DNA from: Branchiostoma floridae | Lineage: Eukaryota; Chordata; Leptocardii; Amphioxiformes; Branchiostomatidae | DNA: 64,000 nucleotides | Reading direction: 5' to 3' | Assembly: GCF_000003815.2 (NCBI RefSeq) | Contig: NC_049995.1 | Span: forward strand, 5,466,933 to 5,530,932 | In this document: positions 1 through 11,576 of the stretch, one piece after another | How the letters are laid out: every line of letters starts with the position of its first letter | How positions within the stretch are numbered: position 1 is the first letter of the stretch | Made by a program: the position numbers and the translations under genes | The notes under the pieces: model-generated | Told to the model about the DNA's origin: nothing | What the model saw: the letters and a program-made list of their open reading frames with translations, nothing else | The model's database searches: none

Positions 1-1740
1 ACCTCAGACTTTTTTTGTCACCCTCCTAAGCTGGTTGTTTATCTGATCTGTTAACGTGACCTATTCTGTGCTGCTGCTGCAGACTTCCATTTCAATGCGT
101 GTTCCTGTGGTAAGAAATGCCACAAACCTGTATTTACTGGACCCACCTACAGGAATCATATATGTGCATCCCGTATATATTCTTGAGAGTTTATCTTAGT
201 GATAGAAGGGGGACTTAAATCCTTAAATAATTGTAAAAGCTACCCCATAAAAATCTCACGGCCCTACTGAATAATACATGTGTATATACACACCACACAT
301 ACATACATAGGTACATACATACATAGATACATACATGATTATTACCACCCATGCGCCTTCTTTGCTGCGTGGGACACTGTAGTGAGACCCCGGGACTAAA
401 TGGGAACCCATAACCATATCATCAGTTTATTTGCGCATTTTGATCGCAAGGTACCCCAAACTTAGCATATAACGAAAAGAACGACGTTGTTATATCGTTT
501 ATCAAACTGTTGTTAGTCTACCAGCCATATTTCAAAACAGGGCTAATTGGCTACACATATTGAATTCCTAAATGCATATTTAGAGAGAATTTTGTTCGTG
601 AACAAAAATGTGACTGCAAACAAAGGAATAAAATGGCACCCAAGCTATCCCATCAGTCATTGCGATAGAGGCGATAAATTTGAGTGATTTATTTTCTTTT
701 TACGCTGCGTTCGACTACTAGTATCACGTGCTGCAGTGCATACCATGTGGTGCCAACGTCAGGTCAAAAGAATCGACATAGCAAACATATTTAATCTTTG
801 TCAGACCATTTTTGGTCGGTCATACTTTTCCGGAAATCGTCGGCTTACAAACTGCAATGGCTGCTGGGATAGCATCATATTTCCATTGGCGCCATTTTGA
901 TTCTGTTTGAATTCACAAAATAGGCGCAATAACGCTGATATTTGCCGCATATATGACATGTAGCAAGTAGAATGCAGGATATGTAAGTTGTATGCGATAC
1001 ACTATAAACGGACTAAGTATGTTTGTTATGATCGAGGAGGTTCATCGTCTGTGAATCTGTGAACTTTCAGCGGTCGATTTGTCTGTTATCAAATGATTCC
1101 GACAGCATTATTTTGTATTGTAGGCTGCAGCCGTCAGTAGCGTACGTTCAACAGGAAATCTTTGCCATGGTCGTGAATAATGGATATGGTAGCCTCATAC
1201 AAAAGATTGTGAAACTACCCGTTATTGTACCACCGTTTGAGAAAAGCTTGGTGGAAAAGGCGATGTCCCGTATTCCTAAACAGAAACATCAAAGCCCAAG
1301 AACGTTCTTTTCTCTGTAAATATAGTATAATGCAACACCTGCCGTGCGATTCTACATATCTCTAAAACCCAGGCCTGTGGAGAAATTAATTGAAAAGTTG
1401 GTGTCGCACAGCTCATAAAACTTTAAAACTCCCAAACTAGCAAGACACATCTTCCTCACAGGAACTTCCAGTTGATGCTCGATTGTTAGTCTTTATTGAA
1501 ATATGTTGTAATATGTAATACGTACATGACCGACAAATGCAAAGTTAATCTTATCAAACTTTGTTTCTTGCTGTCGATAAGTGCTTGAAATATTGAATCC
1601 CACAATAAAGACATGTAATTTCTGTATTACACTGTTTACAGTCTATATATTAGAATCCACACTGCCGCAAACTGTTGATTTTAGAATTACATAGATGAAT
1701 TCCAAGACCAAAGACAAGTATTAGTGACCAAATGGGTGTT
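1..1740. other. No supported gene; AT-rich spacer
   Basis: I see no recognisable gene here. A short TACA/CATA microsatellite lies at about 288-336. An open stretch on the plus strand at about 1126-1319 follows a possible splice acceptor (TATTGTAG) and ends in TAA. It looks weakly protein-like but matches no family I recognise and has no partner exon, so I do not call it. Confidence 0.5.
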
Positions 1741-1796
1741 GTATTCATCGGCATTTCGATGAATTCCACGGCCAAATGCCATTACTAGCAACGGAA

Positions 1797-1843
1797 TGGA
1801 CGCTGGGTTCATCAACTTGCCAAGTTGATGAACCCAGCGTCCA
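1797..1843. repeat. Perfect 23-bp inverted repeat with 1-nt spacer
   Basis: Bases 1797-1819 are the exact reverse complement of 1821-1843, separated by one C, so either strand could fold into a tight hairpin. The arms contain GTTCATCAACTTG and CAAGTTGATGAAC, related to the GATGAA...TTCATC ends of the minisatellite units that follow. It is probably a rearranged member of the same repeat. Confidence 0.9.
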
Positions 1844-2166
1844 ACCACAATACTAAGACAAAGACAACTCCATGTATGCTGAAAAATAACATTGGTTTTT
1901 CAGTTTTCAGTTAAAACGAAGGCAAGTATGGGAGAGTTAAAATCTTTACCTTCATATCTACGATCCCAATAAAGCCATCCTAGCTTTGTGCAAACCACTT
2001 TAAAAGTATACGTACCATTTTCGAACTTCTAGCTCTGTATAGTCTTTATCAATTATTCAAATTGTTACAAATGGTATCTGCATTGTATCACACAATCGAT
2101 TGACATAGATTAGCTAAAATTGATTACTCTGTGTAAAAGGATTAGTGAAAGGGCGTTTTACTATCT

Positions 2167-3055
2167 ACAGCCAAATGTCAGTATTAGCGACGGAATGCCC
2201 ATATATATTGATGAAATCCACAGCCAAATGTCAGTACATTTGTATTAGCGACGGAATGCCCATGGATTTAATCACAACATATTAATGAAATCCACAGCCA
2301 AATGCCAGTATTAGCGACGTGGATTTCATCACTACATACTGATGAAGTCCACAGCCAAATGTAAGTATTAGCGGCAGAATGCCCGTGGATTTCATTACTA
2401 CATACTGATGAAGTCCACAGCCAAATGTCAATATTAGCGGCGGAATGCCCGTGGATTTGATTTCATCACTGCATACTGATGAAGTCCACAGCCAAATGTC
2501 AGTAGTAGCGACGGAATGCCCGTGGATTTCATCACTCAATACTGATGAAGTCCACAGCCAAATGTCAGTATTAGCGGCGGAATGCCCGTGGATTTCATTA
2601 CTACATACTGATGAAGTCCACAGCCAGATGTCAGTATTAGCGACGGAATGCCCGTGGATTTCATTACTACATACTGATTAAGTCCACAGCCAAATGTCAG
2701 TATTAGCGGCGGAATGCCCGTGGATTTCATCACTACATACTGATGAAGTCCACAGCCAAATGTCAGTATTAGCGGCGGAATGCCCGTGGATTTCATCACT
2801 ACATACTGATGAAGTCCACAGCCAAATGTCAGTATTAGCGGCGGAATGCCCGTGGATTTCATTACTACATACTGATGAAGTCCACAGCCAAATGTCAGTA
2901 TTAGCGGCGGAATGCCCGTGGATTTCATCACTACATATCGATGAAATCCACAGCCGTGGAGTTCATCATCCTTCTACCGATGAATTCCACAGCCGTGGAT
3001 TTCATCAACATAGTGATGAACTCCACAGCTGTGGAGTTCATCAATCCACGGTCCT
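2167..3055. repeat. 66-bp minisatellite with self-complementary unit ends
   Basis: There are about 13 head-to-tail units. The clean ones (2341, 2544, 2610, 2676, 2742, 2808, 2874) are 66 bp. Each begins GATGAAGTCCACAGCC and carries GTGGATTTCATC near its end, so the two ends of a unit are complementary. The last units (about 2940-3050) lose the middle and become near-perfect hairpins. Because 66 is a multiple of 3, open frames run through both strands. These are repeat artefacts, not genes. Confidence 0.93.
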
Positions 3056-3939
3056 TGGATATACCTGGTGGAAGACCTGGTCACTAGCTTTTTACACGTT
3101 TCATCCATCCCTTTCTTGAATACGCCGGCCTTTCATGAAAGAAAATCGGAACGATTCAGTGGCGGACAACTAGCTAGGATCATCATGGAACTAAACCTCT
3201 AATGCAACAGTCCTATAAACCTTGAAGTTAAATAGCCTCTGACAGATGGAGAAGATATGCGCCTCAAGTTAAGTTTGAAGAAGCTACCCAAGCCACACTT
3301 GGCTTTAGTACAAAGAGTCAAAGTACGCGGATAGTAAAAAAAAAATCCTCCTCATGCCAGAACGCAAAAATCGGTACGCCATCACACAAATTGTCACGAA
3401 AATAACACCGGAAGAAGGTACGAATTATTTGGGATATCCGGATACACGTATATTTATTTGATTGCGGTCTTCTATTTAGTGTTGTATATTGAGAATATCA
3501 AATAAATAGATAAGTTGCATTATGAATCTTGCAATTCAGCCTTCTGATTGTCATGATGAGTTTAAAATCAATAAACTAGTTTATAGAAATGCAAACAATT
3601 GATATTAGCACTTTTACATACAGACAGTCATAATATATTAGAGTGTACTAGATTGAATAAGCATAATAATTGACGTTGTCAAGGATCCCAGACGGAACGG
3701 TAGAGAAGCGACAATATATAACGTATAATAAATGTCAGAGCTAGAAGCGAATGTATATAGTGTATAATGAATGTCAAAGCGACTGTATACAATGTATGAT
3801 AAACGGCGGAGCGAACTACTTTCCGGATGGTACCCAGGCTAAGAATGAAGTGTGTGCTAAGCAGCTTGTACATGTATTTTGAAGATTAGAACAGAATTCA
3901 ACTATCTACTTCCAGTACATGATCATAAGCATCCTCCGC
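3056..3939. other. No gene seen; spacer 3' of the sialyltransferase-like locus
   Basis: Nothing recognisable is coded here. A loose tandem motif (AATGTATAATGAATGTC-like) is present at about 3700-3800. The stretch lies downstream of the minus-strand sialyltransferase-like gene, but I see no confident polyadenylation signal. Confidence 0.5.
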
Positions 3940-4289
3940 TCATTGACATGTGTGGGTGGTGAGACGAAGAACCCCGGTGTTGTGGAGACGCTGCAGTTGC
4001 CTGAACTCATCAGGTATCCTGTGAACGTTGGTGGGGAGGGCATTGTCGTAGTAATGCTCAGTCAGGTGTCTGTTGTTCCTGTCGGAGTGGAAGGGCCAGA
4101 AGCCGTACAAGCGCACCTCTTCGCACATCTGCGTGGCAAAACTCGTCAGAAGCAGTCCTAGATGATTGCGAATAACGGAATGTGAATATAGATTAAAATG
4201 AAAATGAAATACCGAAAAAAAATTCATCAAGCTGGTAGCATATAGGATATAGAAAAATTCTTGTACACAACCAGGACTGTGCTTATTTT

Positions 4290-4400
4290 ACGTAATGAAC
4301 CCGGACGAGGGGGATACAAACTTGGCCACGTTTGGGATTGCATTATCGCCGCAAAAGCGCCACCTGCACCGACTACATATTGTGGCAAAAAAGCAGAACT
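4290..4400. repeat. Fragment of an interspersed foldback family
   Basis: The stretch with GAGGGGGATACAAACTTGGC and GCGCCACCTGCACCGACTA matches, in altered form, the arms of the foldback element at 60994-61357 and a piece at about 19490-19590. It lies in the last intron of the sialyltransferase-like gene. Confidence 0.55.
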
Positions 4401-4950
4401 CCAGTCATACGCTCTGAAAAAGGTCCACGTGTCTGATAGACACCGAAAAAATCATCAAAGTAAGTACATACAGGTTGTGTACAAGGATCCTTCTATATCC
4501 TAAGAATGAAATACGTCTATAAGAATGAAATACGTCGAAACTGGAACAATAGATTGACTGATATAAAACAAGGTATTGATAATACCATGCATGCATTCAT
4601 TTTTTATGATATACTAGTAACGTTATGTTACAGCTACCTGTTGACGGCTTCTTCGCACTGATACCATTGTCTTTCCAAAACGATATCAACGATCCTATTA
4701 GACTTGGATATGGCTGGATAACTTGGTTCCGGGCGCTGTTGGCTTGCAGAGCTTGTTGTACTTTGAAGGCGCGAACAGGACTATCATAGGCCCAGATCCA
4801 GAGGTAGCCTGTCTCCATATACTGACCAGGTCAGACATCAAGGCTCTAACATTGACCCTCAACTTTCTTGATCCTCCAAAGTTGTATCTAGACGAAATAA
4901 AACAACAAATCAAAAAAGCTAGGTTTACATAACAGTTTCACATCAAAGAC

Positions 4951-5138
4951 ACACACATACACACACACACACAACCCCCCCCCCTATATATATATATACA
5001 TGTATACATATATAATGTACATATACGCACACACACATACTCATGCTCACTCACGCACAAACACACACACACACACATACACATACACGCACACACACAT
5101 ACACACACACTCATGCTCACTCACACGCACACACACAC

Positions 5139-5169
<31 letters not shown>

Positions 5170-5172
5170 TAC
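4951..5172. repeat. CA/TA microsatellite
   Basis: A long impure (CA)n tract with a short (TA)n and poly-C interruption. It lies in the intron between sialyltransferase exons 5441-5349 and 4887-4638. Confidence 0.95.
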
Positions 5173-6465
5173 ATACGAAGATGACTTTGCAAATAAAGCA
5201 CAATGATTAATGGCATACATCGGGCCATTGTGTTGGCTGTGTTGTGTCGTCCGCCGAATTTTGACCTACGTACTATACATTTAATTCATATTCTGCGCTG
5301 CAGTTCGTTCTTTCAAAATCTCGACATAGTAAGACATAAGGAAGGTACCTATAGATTATCATTGAGGGGTTGATAGTGACCAGATTGGTTTTCTTTCCAA
5401 TGTCCTCCAAATATTCCTCGTCCATAGAAGCTATGTTGAACCTATCAGTTATGAGAAGATAAACATTTGAACAAATCCATGAGTATCAAAATGATCCAAT
5501 TGCAGACTTTCCGAACGTCAACAATATAACTACGTCAAAATAACCAGATAGCATTCATCAACATTACTCACTCGTTCTCAATGAAATGTCGAAAATGACA
5601 TTTTTTGGGTCGAAAAATAAACCGGCTTTATTTTCAGTGAACACAAGGTGGCTGTTTAGGAAAATTCCTCTTTTAACCATAGCAAAAAATGGCAACTGAT
5701 TATTTTCGGTCCCATTGGTAATGCATTACAGGGCAGGTAACAAACGTTACCGGTAGCGTTTGTTACAACAGTAGGCTTTACCCTATTTTCTTCGAAAGGA
5801 CTCACCTTATTGACTACTTCATTTAGGTATAAGTGGACGTCCCTAGGAACATTTTAAAACTGGGCAGCTTCTTACACCAGGTTAAATAGAAAGCTTAGAC
5901 GGCATCGAACAATGGGAACATTTGTTACAGTCTGTACAACATTTTGTTAAGCAAGGTGGGATGCAAATGACAGTCAACCACCCTTTCTTGTTTCTTTAGG
6001 AAACCAGAAAAACTTAACAGCGTCACAAAACGGTCATTACTAGTCTTATACGTGGATAATAGAATTACTCATGGTGGTAACGTTTGTTACCGAATCTGGC
6101 GACAGGCATAAACCACCTCACACAGCCTCCAAGATCAGTGACAGTAGCAATCTGACGTAACCGGTCAGATGGCCTGGTCAGCTGGTTTCACCTACCGAAC
6201 ACTCATTCTGGGAACTGAATTGTTAAATGCTTCGCTACTATTTGAATTCCTCGTTTCTTCTCGTGCGACATCCATTTTTAAGGGGGTGATATCCCACCCG
6301 TGGCTATAATAATCTTCTAAGCCATCAACCAATACGAATGTTGTTGTGCATCTTTTGTAAAACATTACAGGGGTTGCGGAAAAATGAAGGAATCTGTGGT
6401 GTTGACTATAATTTGCTCCATATCAAGGCGACAGCATTTCGACATTTAAATGAGAACGAGCCAAC

Positions 6466-6975
6466 TATGTAATACTCATTAACATGACCTGGAATACTCA
6501 TTAACATAACCACGTAATGCTCATCAACATAACCAGGTAATACTCATCAACATAACCAGGTAATACTCATCAACATAACCAGGTAATACTCATCAACATA
6601 ACCAGGTAATACTCATCAACATAACCAGGTAATACTCATCAACATAACCAGGTAATACTCATCAACATAACCAGGTAATACTCATCAACATAACCAGGTA
6701 ATACTCATCAACATAACCAGGTAATACTCATCAACATAACCAGGTAATACTCATCAACATAACCAGGTAATACTCATCAACATAACCAGGTAATACTCAT
6801 CAACATAACCAGGTAATACTCATCAACATAACCAGGTAATACTCATAAACATAACTAGGTAATACTCATAAACATAACCAGGTAATACTCATAAACATAA
6901 CCAGGTAATACTCATAAACATAACCAGGTAATACTCATCAACATAACCATGTAATACTCATCAACATAAGAGGTA
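6466..6975. repeat. 23-bp minisatellite in an intron
   Basis: About 22 units of AACATAACCAGGTAATACTC plus ATC in tandem, nearly identical in the centre and diverged at both ends. It lies in the sialyltransferase intron between exons 7266-7154 and 5441-5349. Confidence 0.95.
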
Positions 6976-7455
6976 AAACTCATTGCATTCTAGGTTGTCC
7001 ATTTGGTTTAAAACTAGTTTAATGTTAATAGTTTAGATAAATACATTATTCAAATTAAAAACCTATACGTATACGTATAGATTTCCTGTGCTATTAGATC
7101 CTATTGTACAGCGTTTGGACTAGTACATGTACATTTATAGCAGAGAAACTGACCTGAACACAAACTCAGAGGCGTCTATCTCCTTTCCACAGCCGCTTCC
7201 CGTTAGTATCCCTCCGTTCCCTACCACACTGCAAGTATTGAAGCGTTTGTTCTTGAACGGACTCTCCTGCGTGGAAAAGATACGTGTTCTTATTAACGTC
7301 AAAGCTCATTTGATTCGGTCTGTAATATGATGCTTGTATAAATTAATAAAGTGACTTTATCAGTCATACCTTAAGCATAAGACATTGGACACTGAGCAGC
7401 ATTTAAGTTATAGGGAGTTCCCTCGCAGTAATACCACAGTAGGGGTGGTTCGAGG

Positions 7456-7779
7456 TTAAGCTAAAGGGCCCAACCCGCCGTACGTGCAATTTGTCCGTAC
7501 GTTTTTTTTGGGGAGGCCACGTCCGCCACGTATTTCTGAAAACGTTCGAATTCAGGCTGTACAGGGCAGGTGCGTCGCCCGTACTAGCACGTACGGGGGA
7601 GGGGGGCGAATCCGCAGCCCGATGGCACACAAAGTTTTGCCAGCACGTAAAGCTGTCCGGATTCCCTACGATTTCGTACGGAGGCGGTACTTTCCACTTA
7701 CGGATCCCAAAAGATTGCCCACGTTTGGTACGTAGACAGCACGTATTTGCACGTATGGCGGGTTGTGTCCTTAGCTTAA
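7456..7779. mobile_element. TTAA-flanked MITE, family 1, copy A
   Basis: A 324-bp element starting TTAAGCTAAAGGGCCCAACC and ending GGGTTGTGTCCTTAGCTTAA. The ends are inverted repeats bordered by TTAA, the target preferred by piggyBac-type transposases. The interior is rich in CGTACG and codes for nothing. Relatives lie at 10075-10755 and 62086-62381. The superfamily assignment is an inference from the TTAA flanks. Confidence 0.8.
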
Positions 7780-9177
7780 GTAAAGAAAAAGAAGAATAAG
7801 AAGAGTAGTAAGCTAACTACATATAAGTGATCAGCTGCATGAACCCTTACTCAACAGAGACGTTACCATCATGAACCAGTAGTTGACGTCCATGTGTCAG
7901 TATTGTAACGTTTTTAACGTTTTCATCGTCAAGATAGAAGAAGATGAGGAAGGAAAACTAAGTCTCCAAACCTACTTAAAAAAATCCATTGAAGACGTCT
8001 GATGGCACTTTGACTCCCTTGTGTTTCTTGCCGTAGGCCTTCAGAACTTTTTTCACAACGTTTTCCTGTGTGACAAGAAAGCTCCCGTTCACAAAGCGAC
8101 TGTCGCTTATGATTGTGTTCCTGTAAAAGTGAAGGGGATGAAGAAATTCAACTTTCAATCTATTTTGGAGGCAAAACCCATGGCGGTGGTCTTGCTTACC
8201 TAATCTTGAACAATGTCCTTCCACAGTTCATTATGCTTAATGTACAACATTCAGTAATCTCGATATATTCAATTCTCATCATGTATACAGGTCAGCAGTT
8301 TACATTTTAAGAAGAAATTTGAAAATGACAATACTTAATACATTATATTTTGTTTCGTAATCCAAGTAATCAGCTGTTTACATCTCTTACATCATGACAT
8401 CACTCACGTTCTTAACCGACCAACATGGCGGAAGCCAACTGACGTCATAATCTGTCAAATCTCAACTCGAGAAAGCGACCCCTACCGGAATAAATCTGCA
8501 GCTGTTTTGTTATAGACCCATCCAGGTGCTTCCGTCGGTATGGACTGTACGGCTGCCTGGTCGGATAGGAACTTCTTCTGGGCAACCTTTTTCTTCGGTA
8601 TGTGCTTAGCGTAAGATCTAAATTTCTGTAATGCCCTTGAGAAACAAATCAAAACATGATCATTTCCTTGTATCCACATCTCGGAGTATGCTTCATGGCT
8701 GTAAAAATGATTGCATCTACATCTCCAGGCGAGTTAATTCTAGTCTAATGACTTTTCGAAGTCGATGATGACACACTGACAAAGATCAATGTGAAGGATA
8801 CTGTTTGAGCCATTTCTTGAATTCAGGGACAACTATTAGTAACAGCACGTAAGGCTATTTCGTACTCTTACGTCCCAAATGAAACTTGTCTCAGCAGGTT
8901 TTTATTACTGGCCTATAGCTAGTTCTAGATGTCAGAAGAACCTGGCAATGAAAACGTACGATCAACCTTACATCTACTTGGAAACTGACATCTCGTGCGT
9001 AGGAGCTAGTAGGAAAGTTGTGCTTTAAGGTGACTTTATGAATGGCCTGAATATGGTAAAAATGTTGTGCTACTTGTCCCCCTGTACCTTGTTTTCACAA
9101 GCTTTTCCATGGATGAGTTTGCAGTACCGGTAACTCCACTGTAGACACTGTCTGCCTCTTCGAGCTCGAGGAGAGAG

Positions 9178-9850
9178 CTGGATTTTGTTTATTCAAAGAA
9201 ATAAATCGTGTTTATCATCAGTTTAGCAGCTATTATGAAATAGTTGTAATAGGTACACCCTAATAAAAACATAATAGATACCAGCTTTATGCTTGACATC
9301 ACAGATATAGTTACATTTATTACAAGTGAATAAAACAGCATAGGGACATTATACAGTAATGACACCTAGCAGCTAGCTTTAAATCAAAGAATTACAGTCC
9401 ACTTGTCATATACAACACGATGTTATCTCCAAACCTAAAAGCACAATTTCAATGGTGTTGGCTTTAAAATATCAAAATACCTTAGAATGTTATTTTCTGA
9501 ACTCGGTTTTTGGTCCTAAAGCCGGCTTCACGCGTGCGTATACAGTCAATTCCGGATCCGTATGAGATCCGCATGGAATTCTTATCCTCTACCAGGTTCC
9601 ACTGGTCACTTGAAAAATAGTAGAAATTGGACAAATATCTATACACATAACATTCCAGATTAGTTAGCTAACCGAGGAGTATGTATGCCGCTGGCATATT
9701 ATCTGGCTATATTTGTCCAATTTCTATTATTTTTCCAGCGACCTGTGAAGCCTGGTGGAGAATAAGACTTCCATACGGACCTCACACGGACAATGCGTGG
9801 TCATCAAATCAACCCGAGGTTATCAGCGTAATATGTACGGATGGAAACAC
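9178..9850. other. No gene seen; expected site of upstream sialyltransferase exons
   Basis: I could not find the signal-anchor exon of the minus-strand sialyltransferase-like gene here. The stretch is AT-rich. A short inverted repeat sits around 9590-9760, with GGACAAATATC near 9629 and ATATTTGTCC near 9710. Confidence 0.45.
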
Positions 9851-10076
9851 TTAAGGTGCTCTCTCACTGCACTTGCGTCAAGCTTACGTCACCGCGGAGT
9901 TCGAAAGATTCTCAACGAATTTCAGAGATAAAGAGCAAATTTTCTTCCATTGCGTATTTTGTCGTCCTCTAAGTCATACTTTTACGTTTTAATCGGAGAA
10001 AATAAAACAGTGACGCGGTGAACGAACCCCACAGTGACGCAAGCTTGAGGCAAGTGCGGTGTGAGTGCACCTGTAA
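9851..10076. mobile_element. TTAA-flanked MITE, family 2, copy A
   Basis: Begins TTAAGGTGCTCTCTCACTGC and ends in the complement (GGTGTGAGTGCACCTGTAA). Inner inverted arms carry CACTGCACTTGCGTCAAGCTT and its counterpart. It is about 226 bp and non-coding. It shares the family with 11209-11450, including the internal CAACGAATTTC.GA.ATAAAGA segment. Confidence 0.8.
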
Positions 10077-10755
10077 GCTAAGGGCACAACCCGCCGTGCG
10101 TACATACGTGTAAATACGTGCTGTCTACGTGCCAAACGCGTGGGCAGTCTTTTGAGTCCGTAAAGCCTGGGGCACAACCCACCGTCCGTTTGTCCGTACG
10201 TTTTTTGTGGAGGCCACGTCTGCCACGTATTCCTGAAAACGTTCAGTCTGTACATGGCAGGTGCGTCGCCCGTACTGGCACGTACGGAGGGCGAATCCGC
10301 AGCCCGAACGCAGAGAAAGATCTGCATGCACTTAAATTTCTACGGCGTGTCTGCGTGCTCCCAAATCCGTGGGAATCGCCACGTGTTCGTACGGAGACGG
10401 TACTTACCACTTACGGATACCAAAAGATTGCCCACGTTTTGGCACGTAGACAGCACGCACTTGCAAGTACGGCGGGTTGTGCCCCTAGCTTAAGTGGTAA
10501 ACGGGGCCTCCGTACGAACTCGTAGGCAATCAGACGGATTTTGGAGCACGCAGACACGCCGCGTCGTAGAACTTGACGTGCAGTGTATCTCTGTGTGCCA
10601 TCGGGCTGCGGATTTACCCCCCGTGCGTGACAGTACGGGCGATGCGCCTGCCCTGTGCAGCCTGAACGTTTTCAGAAATACGTGGCAGAAGTGGCCTTCC
10701 AAAAACGTACGGACAAATAAATTGCACGTACGGCGGGTTGTGCCCTTAGCTTTAG
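10075..10755. mobile_element. Cluster of three family-1 MITE copies in alternating orientation
   Basis: About 10075-10160 is a truncated reverse-oriented end, 10160-10493 is a nearly full forward copy, and about 10494-10754 is a reverse-oriented partial copy ending GGCGGGTTGTGCCCTTAGC. The copies abut each other and the family-2 MITE at 9851-10076. The open frames here are by-products of CG-rich repeat sequence. Confidence 0.8.
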
Positions 10756-11208
10756 TGCGTTATGTGGCCCCACCTGGTAGCATTTCTGCGGGTTCCCAGT
10801 TTACTCCAGGACAACATGTCACCAGGAGTGAGGTGGTCCGATGTATGATACAGCAGAAATGGAACCATTGTTAGCGGTATCAGCAACAGGACACACGGTG
10901 GACAGTGTTTCTTCATTTTTGTCTCGTCAGTAGTGACGGCTCTGACGCTGGACATGTGAAATGTAAAAAAAAAAGACAGAATAAACATTCTGAATATGTA
11001 GGACTGAAATAGCCAGTGGTCAAAGTATAAATGCATACAATTTTTTAAAAACTTTATAAAGATTTCAAAGTCTGTGTGTACACAATATGTCACCGGCTGG
11101 GGTTTGTGTCCCCTCCCAGAAGTGGTTGGGGTGGGGGTCTAGCTTTGGGGCCGACCGCTAGGAGCGCGATTTATGATGATTAGACTTTGACCAATCTTTC
11201 TCAAGCGT

Positions 11209-11450
11209 TAAGGTGGTATCTCACTGCACTTGGGGTACCGTTGCGGCACTGTGGGGTTCGGAAGATTACTCAACGAATTTCGGAAATAAAGATTGAATTT
11301 TCTTACATTTTGTGTATACTGAGGTCTTTTAAGTCTTACTTAAGACTTAAAAGTACTTCGCAATGTCTAAATTATACAAAAATCAGTGCACACAGTGAAC
11401 GAATCACAGTGCCGCACCGGTGCCCCAAGTTCAGTGAGATACCAGCTTTA
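11209..11450. mobile_element. TTAA-flanked MITE, family 2, copy B
   Basis: Starts TTAAGGTGGTATCTCACTGC and ends CAGTGAGATACCAGCTTTA. The terminal inverted repeats extend about 45 bp with mismatches. A short perfect internal palindrome (AAGTCTTACTTAAGACTT) sits in the centre. Confidence 0.8.
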
Positions 11451-11576
11451 GATGCCAATTGCGGAACTGAGGGCTTACACAGGACAAACACACCGTTCAC
11501 CAACTGATAACAATACCCCCGAGGTAATGACAACAGCTGATAGTCACCCGGTTGGGTCAGTTCAGACCGAGGTACA

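Larger units (their letters stand above)
3940..9177 (-). pseudogene. Alpha-2,8-sialyltransferase-like (GT29) gene, probably disrupted
   Basis: Golgi glycosyltransferase family that moves sialic acid from CMP-sialic acid onto a sialylated acceptor. Exons (minus): 9177-9088, 8617-8486, 8120-7976, 7266-7154, 5441-5349, 4887-4638, 4157-3940. All have GT-AG sites. Visible landmarks in order: stem residues WVYNKTAADLF; sialylmotif [33 protein letters not shown] joined to LLLTSFATQMCEEV (motif S); LYGFWPF; HYYDN (motif III); HRIPDE (VS-type H-x4-E); C-terminal LRLTTHTCQ and stop. Phases agree at all but two points. Exon 8120-7976 ends in an in-frame TAA just before its GTAGGT donor, and exon 4887-4638 is 250 nt where 251 are needed. 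Both could be real lesions or sequencing errors. The 5' exon with the signal anchor was not found. Confidence 0.85.

Noticed and set aside
61-115. Micro-exon of 27 nt between CTGCTGCTGCAG and GTAAGA
   Set aside because: Splice-site look-alikes at this spacing are common; there is no neighbouring exon to test phase.
1126-1319. Possible terminal exon ending RTFFSL
   Set aside because: A single weak acceptor, no partner exon and no recognised domain; not enough to call a gene.
2167-3055. CRISPR-like array
   Set aside because: The repeats are contiguous with no unique spacers, and the sequence is a eukaryotic genome.
2282-3119. Open frames of 78-141 codons on both strands
   Set aside because: They are created by the 66-bp minisatellite, whose length is a multiple of three; they have no start context, splice sites or family match.
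4938-5206. Open frames rich in His/Thr or Cys/Val
   Set aside because: Translations of a CA/TG microsatellite.
7403-7799. Overlapping open frames of 75-102 codons
   Set aside because: They lie in the CG-rich interior of a MITE. The same frames recur, broken in different ways, in the copies at 10.1-10.9 kb and 62.0-62.4 kb.
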